Assembly (NCBI RefSeq): GCF_964355755.1
Contig: NC_092674.1
Coordinates: 10,791,001-10,855,000 of the forward strand
Origin: Antedon mediterranea
Lineage: Eukaryota; Echinodermata; Crinoidea; Comatulida; Antedonidae
Length of the DNA: 64,000 bases
Direction of reading: 5' to 3'
In this document: piece after piece, positions 1 through 11,624 of the stretch
Numbering within the stretch: the first letter of the stretch is position 1
Layout: each line of letters opens with the position of its first letter
Notes under the pieces: model-generated
Told to the model about the DNA's origin: nothing
What the model saw: the letters and a program-made list of their open reading frames with translations, nothing else
The model's database searches: none
Made by a program: the position numbers and the translations under genes

Positions 1-741
1 GTATATTTAATCTAATTAATATTGAAGTCAAATCAATGATTGTTTGATGAAGAACAAGAGCTGCTCCACCAAAAACAAATACTATTAATATCTATAGCCT
101 ATATATAGCCTATCTATAAATCTTTTGGGGCCCACAAATTCAATACTACAGCATTATAAAAAAAACATAATACAAAATGATATACTGTATATTATTTCTT
201 TCAACAGATAGCTACCCAAAATAAACGCATACTATAAATATTTTTGTAGGATACTAATGCATGCAGCCCTAAGGCTCTGAGACGGCAGAGTTTTTTCTTT
301 CTTCAGGTTATTATTGATTTGGCATGTTACTGTATCTTGCTAAGTATGTATTAAAATGTAGAAATAGAGGCCATCAATTACTTAGTGGCGAGACAGTTTA
401 AATTAGTTTTATTTCTGGGACATGGAAGGCCTATTGAGTAACAATTCCATAGTTCATATTCTCAAACTTCTAAAATTAATTTTTTTTAAATCCTAGTTTC
501 ATCTTTTATGGATTCATTTTTATTTGATTCGAATTTTACGATAACCATCTCAAACTACAGTAGATTAGATGTTACAAGTAAATAACCTTCATCTTCAAGT
601 TACTTTGTGTCGAGTACTGTCGCCAAACGGTGCTCATTTGTCTGTCCACAGAGTCGACAGGGGCTGGCTATTATTATAATTTTACCTTAGAAGATACTCA
701 GCAGATCACGATTCATACATAGGTATAAGGTCTATTTGCAA
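1..741. other. A+T-rich sequence, nothing recognised
   Basis: No exon with splice sites, RNA gene or repeat match seen. Probably downstream intron of the minus-strand carbonic anhydrase gene. Confidence 0.4.
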
Positions 742-1345
742 TGTTTATTTGAACATGAACTGTCAACAACATCTTCTTTCCCGCTGCGAGTGTCGGACAT
801 TGAACTACGGGCATAGTCCCTCATTACCAATAATTTGTACATTAATTTTCTGTTGTGTACAAATATTGTATAGCTACATCATTGAATGTTATCAGAAGAA
901 ATGTGCACTTGGCATCCTTTACAGAAATCTCAACAAAGTCTGTAGTTTATGAATTGTTATCATAATCCCTATAACGTTCCATAGACAATATTTGTGCGTA
1001 TACAATTATGAGTGATATGGCTTCACAAAAATTTAAATAATTTTATACTATTAATAAAAAATCTAAATCCAATTTGAGAGGTTTTTCATATTTGACGATA
1101 TTTGGACCACCCAACAAAGTGTCCCCTTAACAGGGGTTGGTTGTTCATATTTCACGGAAAAGTGCCCTTTCACACCTTCTTCGGTCCGACTCGGACTCCA
1201 GTTCAGGTTTGCGTCAGATTGCACGTACAGCATTGGTGCCATGTGGGTCACGCGAGTATTGAGTAAAAATATTGCCGCAAGTGGCATGATGCGTCATGAA
1301 AACGCCTCCTGAATAGTGTTACTATCTCAAAGGAGGGGTATTACT
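742..1345 (+). repeat. Dispersed repeat pair, copy 1
   Basis: Shares with 21242-21712 the ordered words ACATTGAACTACGG, CCACCCAACAAAGTGT and AAAGGAGGGGTATTACTG. The pieces align in order with large differences between them, so this is an old interspersed repeat of unknown class. Confidence 0.55.
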
Positions 1346-1984
1346 GTTCATTATTAATATTTTAATTTTTTTTGGCTTTTGGGTATTATAACATTATAGT
1401 AGTAGCATTCTTGTTTTACATGCAATTTGATATCATTGATGAATGTAAAACGTATCTTTTTTACCATTGTAACATATCGGGATTCATTTCTCGTTAACAC
1501 TATCAATTAGCATATTAGCAGAGGGCACTGACCAGAGAGATCCTTTGACTGCGTATGTGGATGATCTTTTAGTAATCCTTTCATTAACATGATTCTCACT
1601 TGTGGGAATTTTAGGATTTACAGTCTTAAAAGTTAAAACTTTCTATCACAAACATCATGAATAAAACAGTATGTGCGGTAATGTCCTAAATAAAATCAAT
1701 TTTTTTTCCTCACTGACATTTAAGATGTAAACTTAACCTGTAATGAATGTAAAATACATTAATTAAAAGTACTAGGATTGATGTCAAATGCATTTATAAT
1801 TAACACTTATTGATTTTTATGAAAACAGAATTTAAATTAAGGCAGTAAATCCTGATCGTAATTGCTAAAGACGATTTTAACTTTCAATAATAAAAATAAG
1901 ATTATCGATATGAGATTTAGTTTAATTTCATCACTATAAATGTCATTGACATTCACCTGTGCATACCATACTATGCTGTAATCA

Positions 1985-2090
1985 TAGAAACCGAGCTTTG
2001 TTCTCATTTGGACGCAATACACTGACGTAAGCACGCAGCAAGTAATTTAACCAATCATGACGCAACGGATCAGTCAAATTTTCGTGCCTA
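1985..2090. mobile_element. CCAAT-bearing palindromic MITE, copy 1 (partial)
   Basis: GAGCTTTGTTCTCATTTGGA, then CGCAAT and AAGTAATTTAACCAATCATG match the outer and inner parts of copies 2 and 3; the right half is lost. Confidence 0.65.
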
Positions 2091-5000
2091 CAGTTTACCT
2101 GGATAAACTGACAATAGCCCTTGCTCTTCCCAGGGAGAGCAAAGTTCATTAAGCACCCCTACAACATAATGGACTGATCTGTGAATCAAACTTTTCATAA
2201 ATATATATTTCATACCCCAGCTTTTACTCATATTTCTATTAAATAAGGATAAATATTCTGTTGTAGGCCTTTCATTAAAAAAACATGTTATAAGCTAATG
2301 AAAGTAAGCAAGAAAGAACGTACCTTTTGGCCATGTAAACGTCCTTCCTGAAAACGTGATATTTAGGGAATCAAGTTTTGCACTTGCTTTTTATTAATTG
2401 AGTTTAAAATAGCTTTTATTACGAGGCATACAGTAGTACATTAGTAGTAATTGTAGCCTTTTTATTACTTTCCATGAATGTTGATTAATCTAGTCATACT
2501 GACGACACGGATCTCTTAGTGGGAGCAATAAAAGATGTTTCCAGCTATAGAAACTGACGAAGGTGTGTGAAATATGCCTACAGTTCGTCTCCTAGTAAAG
2601 AGCATCTTCACTGGATTATAGACAATTTCTTTACGGATGAATGAATATGTTTTTGGACTAATGCTGAATAAATGAATGAAATCATGTTTGAGAACATTTT
2701 AACTGTCTACAAGGAATAAATCTTGTTAACTATACAAAAACAATAATTTAAATCTTCTTGAGGATGGCAAAATAAAGTTTAGTATTAATATTATTCTCCA
2801 CCCACATCCCACTATTTTATACCAATTAATATTATTAAATAAAAAATAAAAACAAATTGTATCACTAGTTACGGCCATTGATTTTGTTATACATTATCTC
2901 TTCACTTTGAAATATATATAAGCTGAAAAAATGAAAGCAATACTGGATATGGAACTTTAGACTTTACCTTTGACTTTACGAAAATAAAAGATGCTAAAGA
3001 AATATTGTGCTGTGTGAATTAGATGATTGGCGCAAATACTAACGAAAGTATAAAATGCCAAACTATATTATTTTGGGTTTTTCGTGGTGTATTAATTATT
3101 TGATATTATATAACATAAAAAAAAGGACATAAATTGAATAAAAACACCTTGCTGCGGAAACATGAATTGTTTTAACAACTTAAAAGTTGTTTTCCTGTTA
3201 AACAATCAAACCATTTGAAATCGTTTTGTTTGTGTGTGTTAATTTTTATTCATTGACAAATTTTTTTATGTCAATGGTTTTGATATTTCGCAATTTTTTT
3301 GTGTGTGGTAGATTTGTTACCTATTTCAAAATTAATTAAAATAAAAAAATAATAAAAAAATAGTTAAATTGTGGTCTACCAGTAACCCGTGCTCTGCATG
3401 GTCTTGTCTGCCTTAATAATAACTATCATTTATGCTATCTTATCAATCATGACGTCATTTTATTGGACGTGTGAAAATATCATTTTCATCAAAGGAAGCA
3501 TAGATGGTCATCCTATAGTTATAGGATGAAAACTTGTTAGATTTCTTTTGTTTTAAGTGTAAAAAATGTATTTTTATCTATTATCGTTGATCGTTATCAT
3601 CCTAGTTTAGTGTAAATGGGCCTTTAGCATATTCTCGCTATAAAGATGAAATTAAAATATTCTTCTTTTCTATAAAAACACATATTCTACTAGTGTATCC
3701 TTCCCATTTGATTGGTTTATTTTGTATCATTTTAATAATTAGGGGTATACTATTAGCATGGCCAACTTTTTGTAAACTTTTTCAGGATTACCCCTCCAAT
3801 CACATCTCAGTGTTATACAAATTTTAGTCTAATCTTATTATTATTTTATGACGATTCGGAAATATGTTTAAGGGAGAGACAAGATAGTATTATGGCTCAT
3901 CACTAATTAAAATTTCTCTTGTTCAATTAAATCTTTATACCAACTGCACAGTAGTACAAAAAAAACAACCCAAAAATGATTTTGGAAATCCAATGTTTTC
4001 CAAATTTGTTTTTAAAAACTTGCGCAGTTCTTCCTATAATCACAAACAATTCTACTTTATGATACAGCATATAGTATAGGTCTATTTATTTGAATTTTAT
4101 GAGTTTCAAGTCTCTAAGTATCCTATCTACTTAAACAAGCCTAATAAATAAAACTATTATAACGATGATATTATGATTTTAAATAAACTGCAACAAGACA
4201 TTGGATATGACCCAGGGGATTGTTCTCATTAAAGCCGATGATTGATATACTTAGATAGCATATTATAGCTATTACGTTGAAGAGGTCACATGTACTTAAT
4301 CGGTAATGATAATGAGCACAACAACCTGTCTTTTTTTACATTTTAAATATCATTTTTTATTGCATAAATTAGGTCAAAATGTGACATTTTTTCTTTCAAT
4401 ATCGCATACATTTTACATTGTTTTTTTTCTATTTTTTTAATAATAACTTGTTCTTTTGTGTTTGTAAAATTATGTATTTTAGCAAGGCGATTATACTAAG
4501 GATGTTTCTTTTTAGGGTAAGCGATCTTAGTGATTTACACTTAGACGATATTGGATTCCTAACTAAATAAACTACTACCAGCTAATTACATTTATTAACA
4601 GTTGTAATAACTATTCTAATTTTATTGATGACCCTTTGGGATTTAAAAGGATTAGCCAAAGGTCATTGACCTATAGTATCTTAATCCTGAAAATGATTAC
4701 ATGCATTGTATATTAAAATAATTTTAATGAATAGACAATCTAAAAATATTTAAATATTTTTATAATTAGTTTATTTAAATCATTCTTATTGCTATGAATT
4801 ATTTAACGACAAACTAAACTATTTGAATATCAAATATAAATTTACAGAAGAAACATTATTAAACTATAGAATTGTAAATAGAGTTATATCTGTCATCGTT
4901 TCCTATTAAATTCATGGCATTTAGTATCCGGCTCCAGGGAGCCGGTAACAATTATATGTGAAACGGTACCGTTCCCAGGAGACCAGCTAATAAAGATGAA

Positions 5001-6189
5001 ACTCAAGAAAAACGAAAAAACAATATACATGCTACACTGATCAAGAATGAAGTTGGTCTAAAATCAATATCGTATAAAAACATGCGATCTTACACCCATG
5101 AGGTAAACGAAGAAGAAACGGAATCCGTCTAGTATTCCTTCTTTTTCCGCTGGGGAAAGAAAGAATTTATTTGCGTAAACATCACATTTTTACGCAATAT
5201 TTCAAAGTACCGTACAGACCATTTTCCGCTTTGATTGTCTGTGAATTTTCAACCAAACTACAAACTGTACCAGGCAACTATCTAGACGTATTTGCATAAG
5301 GAAGATGGGGTAAGGGGTTAAAAAATGAACACATGTATAAACAATAACACTTGGAAGACTGAGGAAGGGTTAGTGTTGCCCAAAAGCTCTGCAATTTCTT
5401 TGGATATGTGCGCTATATAAATTAATAGTATTTATTCTGGTCTTCAAGTTCAATTGGAAACTGAGGAAATTTGAATTTAGGACCTAAATGGCAGCCTACC
5501 AGATCAGCACATTGTGGCCAAATTTTACTTTATTGTTTTGATTTAGTTTTGCTTAATTTGATTTCTTTTCAATAATTTGCCTTTTGATTTATAAATAACA
5601 CTACTAATATAAATTAAAAATATACACTAGGGAAATTTAACATCCTAAATTGGAATAGATGCCTGTAAAGGGTGGGAGGGGTGACATGGTGTTTAAAGAA
5701 TGCACCCCCTCTGGATATGTCACTATACATACTGTACTGTGTGAAAATAACAAAATTATAAAAATATAAATAATATATAACATCATTCACATTGTAACTA
5801 ATAAACTTATGATTATGAACAATAATAATAACTGCACTTGGAGATATAATAGCTAATTTTATGGTTATTATTGAGACAATGACCCTATAACCAGTCAATA
5901 TTTGTATAATACATACATTTTAAAAATCAATATTACTAAACAATTTCCACATACCAAAAGGAAAGAAAATGATTGATGTGATAATAGCTTTTTGTATATT
6001 AATGTCAAAGATTTTAATAACTTTATGCTGTCAAAAGTAATAAAAAAGAAGTCATCAAAAATTTAAAAAGCCTAGAACATGATAATTACAAATCATATTC
6101 ATATTTTTATTTTTTTTTTATGTATAATTAATCTGCTTAACATGAAAAACACTGCTCTATGATATAAATACTGAAAATTAATTTTTAAG
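2091..6189. other. A+T-rich sequence, no gene seen
   Basis: Many T and A runs. A GCGCTATATAAATTAA word at 5410-5425 resembles a LINE tail. The minus-strand frame 5614-5898 has low-complexity composition and no family likeness. I looked for later carbonic anhydrase exons here (HFHWG or TTPPC words on the minus strand) and found none. Confidence 0.4.
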
Positions 6190-6360
6190 CTTTGAAGGAA
6201 ATCTGTGAGAATGAAAAAATTTGCCACAACCAAGATTCAAACCAAACATCTTCTGCTTGATAGTATTCTACCAATAAACCAACAATACATTTGCATAGCC
6301 TCAAATTCTAACATAACACTCTCAGTGTGGTATGGTGGAAAATCACTAGTAATCACAATT
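6190..6360 (-). mobile_element. tRNA-derived SINE, old copy
   Basis: Aligns to 9575-9825 from GGAAATCTGTGAGAATGA to the CACTAGTAATCAC part of the head. Heavily mutated and lacking the far 5' end. Confidence 0.65.
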
Positions 6361-6754
6361 TTTTTAATAAGATTTTGACAATTATTCTATTTTGACTATT
6401 GATTCTGAAATGATTTGATGGAACTTTAGACATCATTAATTAATTAATCAACAGATTTTTTCCAATGAAAAGATTTTTTAATAAATGATTGTTTCAAATT
6501 AATTCGTAAGTATTCCAATGGTTAAACCTGAGGTATATATACACATTATTTAGCTGATATTGGTATTCATGTGATCAAGGATTGACCCAACTTATGACAT
6601 TGAAATGCTACCAATGAAACTACTACGTTTAAACCCACGCACAGCGGACCTAAATATTCAGAAAATCTATACAAACAAATATTTTAAACCAAATTCATTT
6701 GAACTGAATAAGTTTGAATTTATCAATTTATGTCTCAACAATTTGACACCCATA

Positions 6755-7045
6755 TAGGCATGACAAACCTATTCACGTGAAACAAGACAGTCCAATGTTA
6801 TGAAACTTAAGGTCCCTTTTTTGTGTTAGTGGAACAAATATATGGAACAATTTGCCCGTTGATTTGAGAACCGAGACTTTTGTAAGGGTCATCAAATCAA
6901 AATTATTTGATGTGTTTATTAATAATTTAGTCTCTCCTGAGTTTGTAACAATGTATAATGTTGTATGAAGGGCCCCAATGAAAACCAGTTTAAAATGTTT
7001 GAGCTACTTTGGGTAAAGAAATGTAATAATAATATTAATAATAAC
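6755..7045 (+). mobile_element. CR1-like LINE 3' fragment
   Basis: The plus strand around 6828-6968 reads SGTNIWNNLPVDLRTETFVR and VIKSKLFDVFINNLVSPEF, the conserved C-terminal end of CR1-group ORF2, with frame breaks upstream. The 3' UTR runs through GGGCCCCAATGAAAACCAGT to an (AAT)n tail ending near 7045. 5'-truncated and dead. Confidence 0.75.
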
Positions 7046-7637
7046 AGTACAGTAATTATTATTATCACCAGCATCAGCTCACACTTCACTAAACACTGAA
7101 ATGACCATCCTCCAGAAAGATTTAAAACAAAATTTATTATTCTGTTTTATAATAGACGAGGTAAAGTTTGTTGGATGTGATAACGATTAAAAAGACACAA
7201 CAAACCTGTTTTTATCCATCACCGATATCAACAGAATCTGATTTGGACTACATAATAGCTTGTTTTTAAAAGTTCCTACATCCATTAAATTTATCTGAAT
7301 GATGATAGAAGTTCTTTTGCGATGTACACCGCTCAAAGAATCCCGTTTCGTCGTTAATCATTCGAAATGTGATTTATTTATCGCGACAAAGTCATTCTAA
7401 CTTGATGATTTTGACCAAGTTTTCTTTCACAGCGTTTGAATAATAATTTCAATACAATTCAAGAAGCACTGTACATTCCTCTGGTGTAATTTTGACTCAA
7501 TAAACGAACATTTTAATTGATTTAAATTGAATTAAATTATTAAAAGTAAGTTAAAGTAATTAAACTCAAGTTTTAATCATAAAGATTAAAATATCTCATT
7601 TTTATCAGTTCAAATTATCAAAAGAGAACTAAATTTG

Positions 7638-7740
7638 TGGTGTAGTAGAGCTGTAGGTTGGTGGTTAGCGTGCTTGCCTTCCAATCCCAAGGTTCAATCA
7701 TGAACTAGTGCCAGGGATGTAAGTCATATCTTTGTGTCTT
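7638..7740 (+). mobile_element. Degenerate tRNA-like SINE
   Basis: TTGGTGGTTAGCGTGCTTGC followed by AAGGTTCAATC resembles A and B boxes at tRNA spacing, but no cloverleaf can be drawn. A similar sequence is at 25030-25115 on the minus strand. Confidence 0.45.
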
Positions 7741-7782
7741 TTATATCTAAAAAATGTAAATTAACAGTGGCACACAAAATGA

Positions 7783-7995
7783 AAAAGATGAAATGATAAA
7801 GATGAAAAAATCAGTTAGAATGAGAAAAATCTGCCCCAAACAAGAACTTGGAAACCTTCTGCTTGTTATGCAGATGTCCTAACAAAATGTGATTGGATAG
7901 AGTCACTTTAACATCCTTTGCATTTTACAGCAGAACAGCGCTAGTTCTCATTGTACGCAAACTTAACAGAGATCAAATTAATACGCCCTAAACTA
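7783..7995 (-). mobile_element. tRNA-derived SINE, degenerate copy
   Basis: Same family and order as 9575-9825 (tail, tRNA-like body with CTGCTTGTTATGCAGATGTC on the plus strand, upstream head, ATTAATACGCCCT end), with many substitutions and a deleted A-box region. Confidence 0.75.
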
Positions 7996-8519
7996 GAAAA
8001 AATGTAATGTATGGGTTGAACCTATTGTTGTGAGAGTTACTTTTCATATTCAAAGGAGAGAACTATGATAAAAATAAGAAAATATTAAAGTTATAATGTC
8101 TCTTTAATTTATCAACAAACATACATCACCATAGAACTGAAAGCATGAAGATGATATGCATAAATGAAATTGTCATTCCAAGTGTGAATTCTCTACCCTG
8201 ATTCTAAATCAGAATTTGCAACAAATCAATAATGAATTAATTTAGAAAATTCATCAAATGTTTGCAGCATAAAACTATTTTTTCTACCAACCAATAATTC
8301 AAGGAACTCAAAGTTATTAATGCGTATGTTCTAAAGAATATTAAACTTCAAATAAGATTTTTATAACAATATCTCTGGGTGTATCCTTGCCATTTCACAT
8401 GTCGTTCAGTATTTACACAGTAGGCTTAAGTATCCTCAGTGTCCTTAAATATAACCTTTTAATTGGTTAATTCTTTTATTTAATTCATTTTAATTTAATA
8501 TTACGTTCAGTATTATTGT

Positions 8520-8775
8520 TAACATTTAATGGTTCTATTGCATAGTAACCCATTTAATAGTTCTATTGCACAGTACATCCCATTTAATGGTTCTATTGCA
8601 CAGCCCATTTAATGGTTCTATTACACAGTACACCCCATTTAATGGTTCTGTTGCAGAGTACAACCCATTTAATGGTTCTATTGCACAGCCCATTTAATGG
8701 TTCTATTACACAGTACACCCCATTTAATAGTTCTATTGCACATTACAACACATTTGAAGGTTCTATTCTAGCAAG
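8520..8775. repeat. Minisatellite, about 25-30-bp unit, nine copies
   Basis: The unit is CATTTAATGGTTCTATTGCA followed by CAGTACACC, with short (CAGCC) and long endings alternating. One group of three units appears twice (about 8581-8650 and 8670-8725), a small higher-order pattern. It creates the open frame seen at 8612-8818. Confidence 0.9.
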
Positions 8776-9466
8776 TTTTGTAAAAGGTTTAAGAATTTTG
8801 TGCAGTGCAATTCATTGAAAAGCCTGACTGAATAGTCACAATTTTACCATAATTGACATGAAATTAAAGGTAGAAGGTTATTAATTTCTGCATAATTTTT
8901 CTACATGAAGAAGGGTCTATAAAATGTTGTGGTTTTGAAACATTTAAAAAAATTTATTATGCATACAATTTTAAATTCCATCTCACACATAGCCATACAT
9001 TTGTTGATGTTAATTTGCATATGGCACATAGGCAGAATAACAAGTTGGATAAAAAACCTAAAATCAATAGGAATAACCTAATGGAAATTGGAAATGTAAA
9101 TGTTTGTTCTAAATAAAAAGAATCAAGCAAGAGTTTTGAAACTAAGAAGTGGCCATGTTGCATAGTGTGAAATTGTATATTGAATTAGAAACTTCCTGCC
9201 TATAAAAATAGATTTGTATTTATATAGTTGTTATAATGAACTTTCAAATAGGAAAACATATTTTGCATGATAGATCTTTGTTAACTACTGTATACTGAAT
9301 TTAAAATCTTCCTCATGTATGTAAATTAGTAATTTGCATATTTTATAGAAATAAAACTGATGATGTATGTATGAAACATCTCTGAAAAGTTGTATTATAG
9401 TTGTTTGATGTAAATAGAAAAACATATTTTACATTTAATATTTAATTAAAAACTTTTATGTAAATT

Positions 9467-9520
9467 ATTGATTGATTGATTGAAATATATATTTATATAT
9501 ATATATATATAAATAAATCA
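9467..9520. repeat. ATTG/AT microsatellite
   Basis: ATTGATTGATTG passes into an (AT)n tract. Probably the tail of a decayed LINE or SINE. Confidence 0.7.
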
Positions 9521-9574
9521 GGCAAAGAACATTAATTCTAAATTTGTGATATACTGAAATTTAATTAATTAATT

Positions 9575-9825
9575 TGAAATGATAAAGATGGAGGAAATCT
9601 GTGAGAATGAGAAAAAGTCGCCCTAACCAAGACTCGAACTCGGACCGCCTGCTTGATATGCAGATGTCCTAACCATTAGACCACTGGGGCTTTCATGGTA
9701 TTGTTCGAACTCGATTGGATAGCGACTCTTTAACATTCTCGGCGTGGTACGGCGGAACAGCACTAGTCCTCAGTTGTATGCACGCGCACCAGAGATCAAA
9801 TTGATACGCCCTCATCTTACAGTAT
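9575..9825 (-). mobile_element. tRNA-derived SINE, near-complete copy
   Basis: On the minus strand the element runs from AGATGAGGGCGTATCAATTT through a head of about 120 nt (TACCACGCCGAGAATGTTAA) to a tRNA-like body GCCCCAGTGGTCTAATGGTT with B box GAGTTCGAGTC. It ends in a tail CTCATTCTCACAGATTTCC and an (AATT)n end. The tRNA-like body is closest to Glu or Asp tRNAs but lacks proper pairing, so it is a SINE and not a gene. Confidence 0.85.
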
Positions 9826-9830
9826 TTTTA

Positions 9831-11378
9831 TTCACGATATATATATATATACTGAGTAACCTCTTCAGTCAAAGACTGGTCTCCCAGAGGGCCCAGTTAT
9901 GATCAGTGGCTGTGATGTCCTAATACACCGGGGTAACCCCCTACTCTCGAAAGATGTACTAGGTTCTTTAAAGTGCACATGAGCTAGATGTGTACACTGG
10001 ACTTACGGTTAATAGTCCTTATCCGAGAAATATAAAATGTTCTTTCTGAATTTATAGGTCTTATCAAGAAAAAGAATCAACAGTATAGTATACAGGTAGG
10101 TGACATATAGTACCTTACCCTAGTGTTGACAAAAATAACAGTTGTGTAATATAACCTTGACATTACCAATAAATGTAATGGTGGCAACTATTAATGATTT
10201 ACAACATAATTAATCAATAATGACAATACATAAACTCCCTGGTATACCAGAGCCAAGAAATGAGTGTGACTTCATTGTAACTCAAAAGTTTTTTTTTTAA
10301 GTTTAAAAGTATTTTCCAACTCACAACTAGATAGTATAGTAATGAGTACATTACAGTTTTATGGCTATATTTCTAAACAACCATTTACACAGTATCACCT
10401 TATTAGCCAATCGAAGTGCAAAAGTCAACCACCTCGCATTGCATAACATCCCAGTCAAAATGTTTACTAAAATGCTGAACAAGCAATAACATTTACTGTG
10501 CACGAAAACTAATAGTAATACTAAGCAGCATGTGATACGAAAGTATTACCAAATAGATAGTAAGGATAAATTATTAGATTTCTCCTGTATTAACTAAACA
10601 ACTTTATTTTTAGGTATATTTCTCAATTTATTTATCAGAATCTAAAAGTTATGAGCTAAATTTGGTACAAATAAATACATGCTACTTCAGGTTATTAATC
10701 TTATTTTTATTTAAAACTGATTTTATATTTTTTTTTAAATTATAACTGAAAAAAAAATTGTTTAATATCTACAACATGCAATGTCAAGAATGTCTAATTA
10801 AAGAGGCTGTGTTTGGTCCCTTATAGTCTGACGAGTTTTACTGATTCCTAAAATAGCACACAAAAATATAGATTTGATTTCTGTGATGACAAGACTCAAT
10901 CACAATGATTTTTTAAAATAAAAATGCTATTGCATCATCCGATCAGTAAGATCAAAAGCTGTTCATTTAAACTTTACTTAACCATAGAGGCCTAAATGAA
11001 CTCACAAAGTTTAGCTCTAAAATTAATGTAGTCACAGAAAATATGGGAAATTGTTATTGGTTGTCTATGAGTGCTAGATATGTCACAAAAAATGATGATA
11101 ATGATGTTAATTGTCGAATAACTGTGTTTCCACTTGATGTCAGGGTTTATTGATTGTACTATTATCAATGAATTTTATATATTTTCTGTGTTGTAGCGGG
11201 AGAGAATAAGGCCAATATCGGTTTATCCAGGTAAGCAAGCAAGAAGGACAATATGACTTTTGTTTCCTTCATTGAACAAGAAGAACGTTTTTTTTCCCTT
11301 AAATTTGTCTACATACAGTTTCTCCATAGACACCGGTACTAAGTATGAGAAATCAATTGTAATAAAAGTTGTTCCTAC
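9831..11378. other. Presumed intron 3 of the carbonic anhydrase gene
   Basis: Apart from the interspersed block at 9850-10030, only A+T-rich DNA is visible. The next exon was not found. Confidence 0.4.
9850..10030 (+). repeat. Fragment resembling a widespread invertebrate interspersed repeat
   Basis: The block ACACCGGGGTAACCCCCTAC ... TACTAGGTTCTTTAAAGTGC ... CTTACGGTTAATAGTCCTTA has the look of an interspersed segment I recall from many metazoan genomes. A TCATCCGAAGGACGA word at 33804-33818 may come from the same family. Class not known to me. Confidence 0.4.
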
Positions 11379-11524
11379 CTCATTTTCACCATCAAATTTA
11401 AGTCCGTCTAACGTGCGGTCAAATATTAGCCTACTCGCTTGTAAGTCAACTGGTGACTGATTCTTTCCATCCATGCACATTTTCCAAAGACCCTTCCCTC
11501 GTAAAGTGGACCATTTTTCCGGTC
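11379..11524 (-). CDS. Secreted alpha-carbonic anhydrase-like gene, coding exon 3 (QSPVDL core)
   Basis: This 146-nt minus-strand exon has an acceptor after a pyrimidine tract (TTCTTCAG, AG at 11526-11525). It completes a glycine codon with exon 2 and reads GPEKWSTLRGKGLWKMC, then MDGKNQSPVDLQASRLIFDR, then TLDGLKFDGENE, before a GTAGGA donor starting at 11378. The GKNQSPVDL motif, a preceding Cys and the 'L.FD..L..L' spacing are diagnostic of animal alpha-carbonic anhydrases. The Cys before QSP corresponds to the disulfide cysteine of secreted isoforms. The zinc-binding histidines belong to later exons not found in 1-11222, so activity (CO2 hydration) versus an acatalytic CA-related protein cannot be decided. 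The frame stays open to 11223 past the donor, but that stretch is not carbonic anhydrase-like. A 39-bp minisatellite begins about 100 nt before the acceptor. Confidence 0.85.
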
Positions 11525-11624
11525 CTGAAGAAAAAAGAAATCAGTAATGGTTTAGTATTATATTACAATGATAATTAAAACATTATTTTATAAACTACTG
11601 GTGTTCACACAAATTTTTCACACA

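Noticed and set aside
9620-9695. A functional tRNA gene (Glu/Asp-like body)
   Set aside because: Has A and B boxes but poor stem pairing, and recurs with a fixed head and tail in several copies, so it is a SINE.
11223-11378. Extension of carbonic anhydrase exon 3 to the in-frame stop
   Set aside because: The translated stretch after the GTAGGA donor does not match the family, which continues with a GH...V.F strand; reading through would truncate the enzyme.
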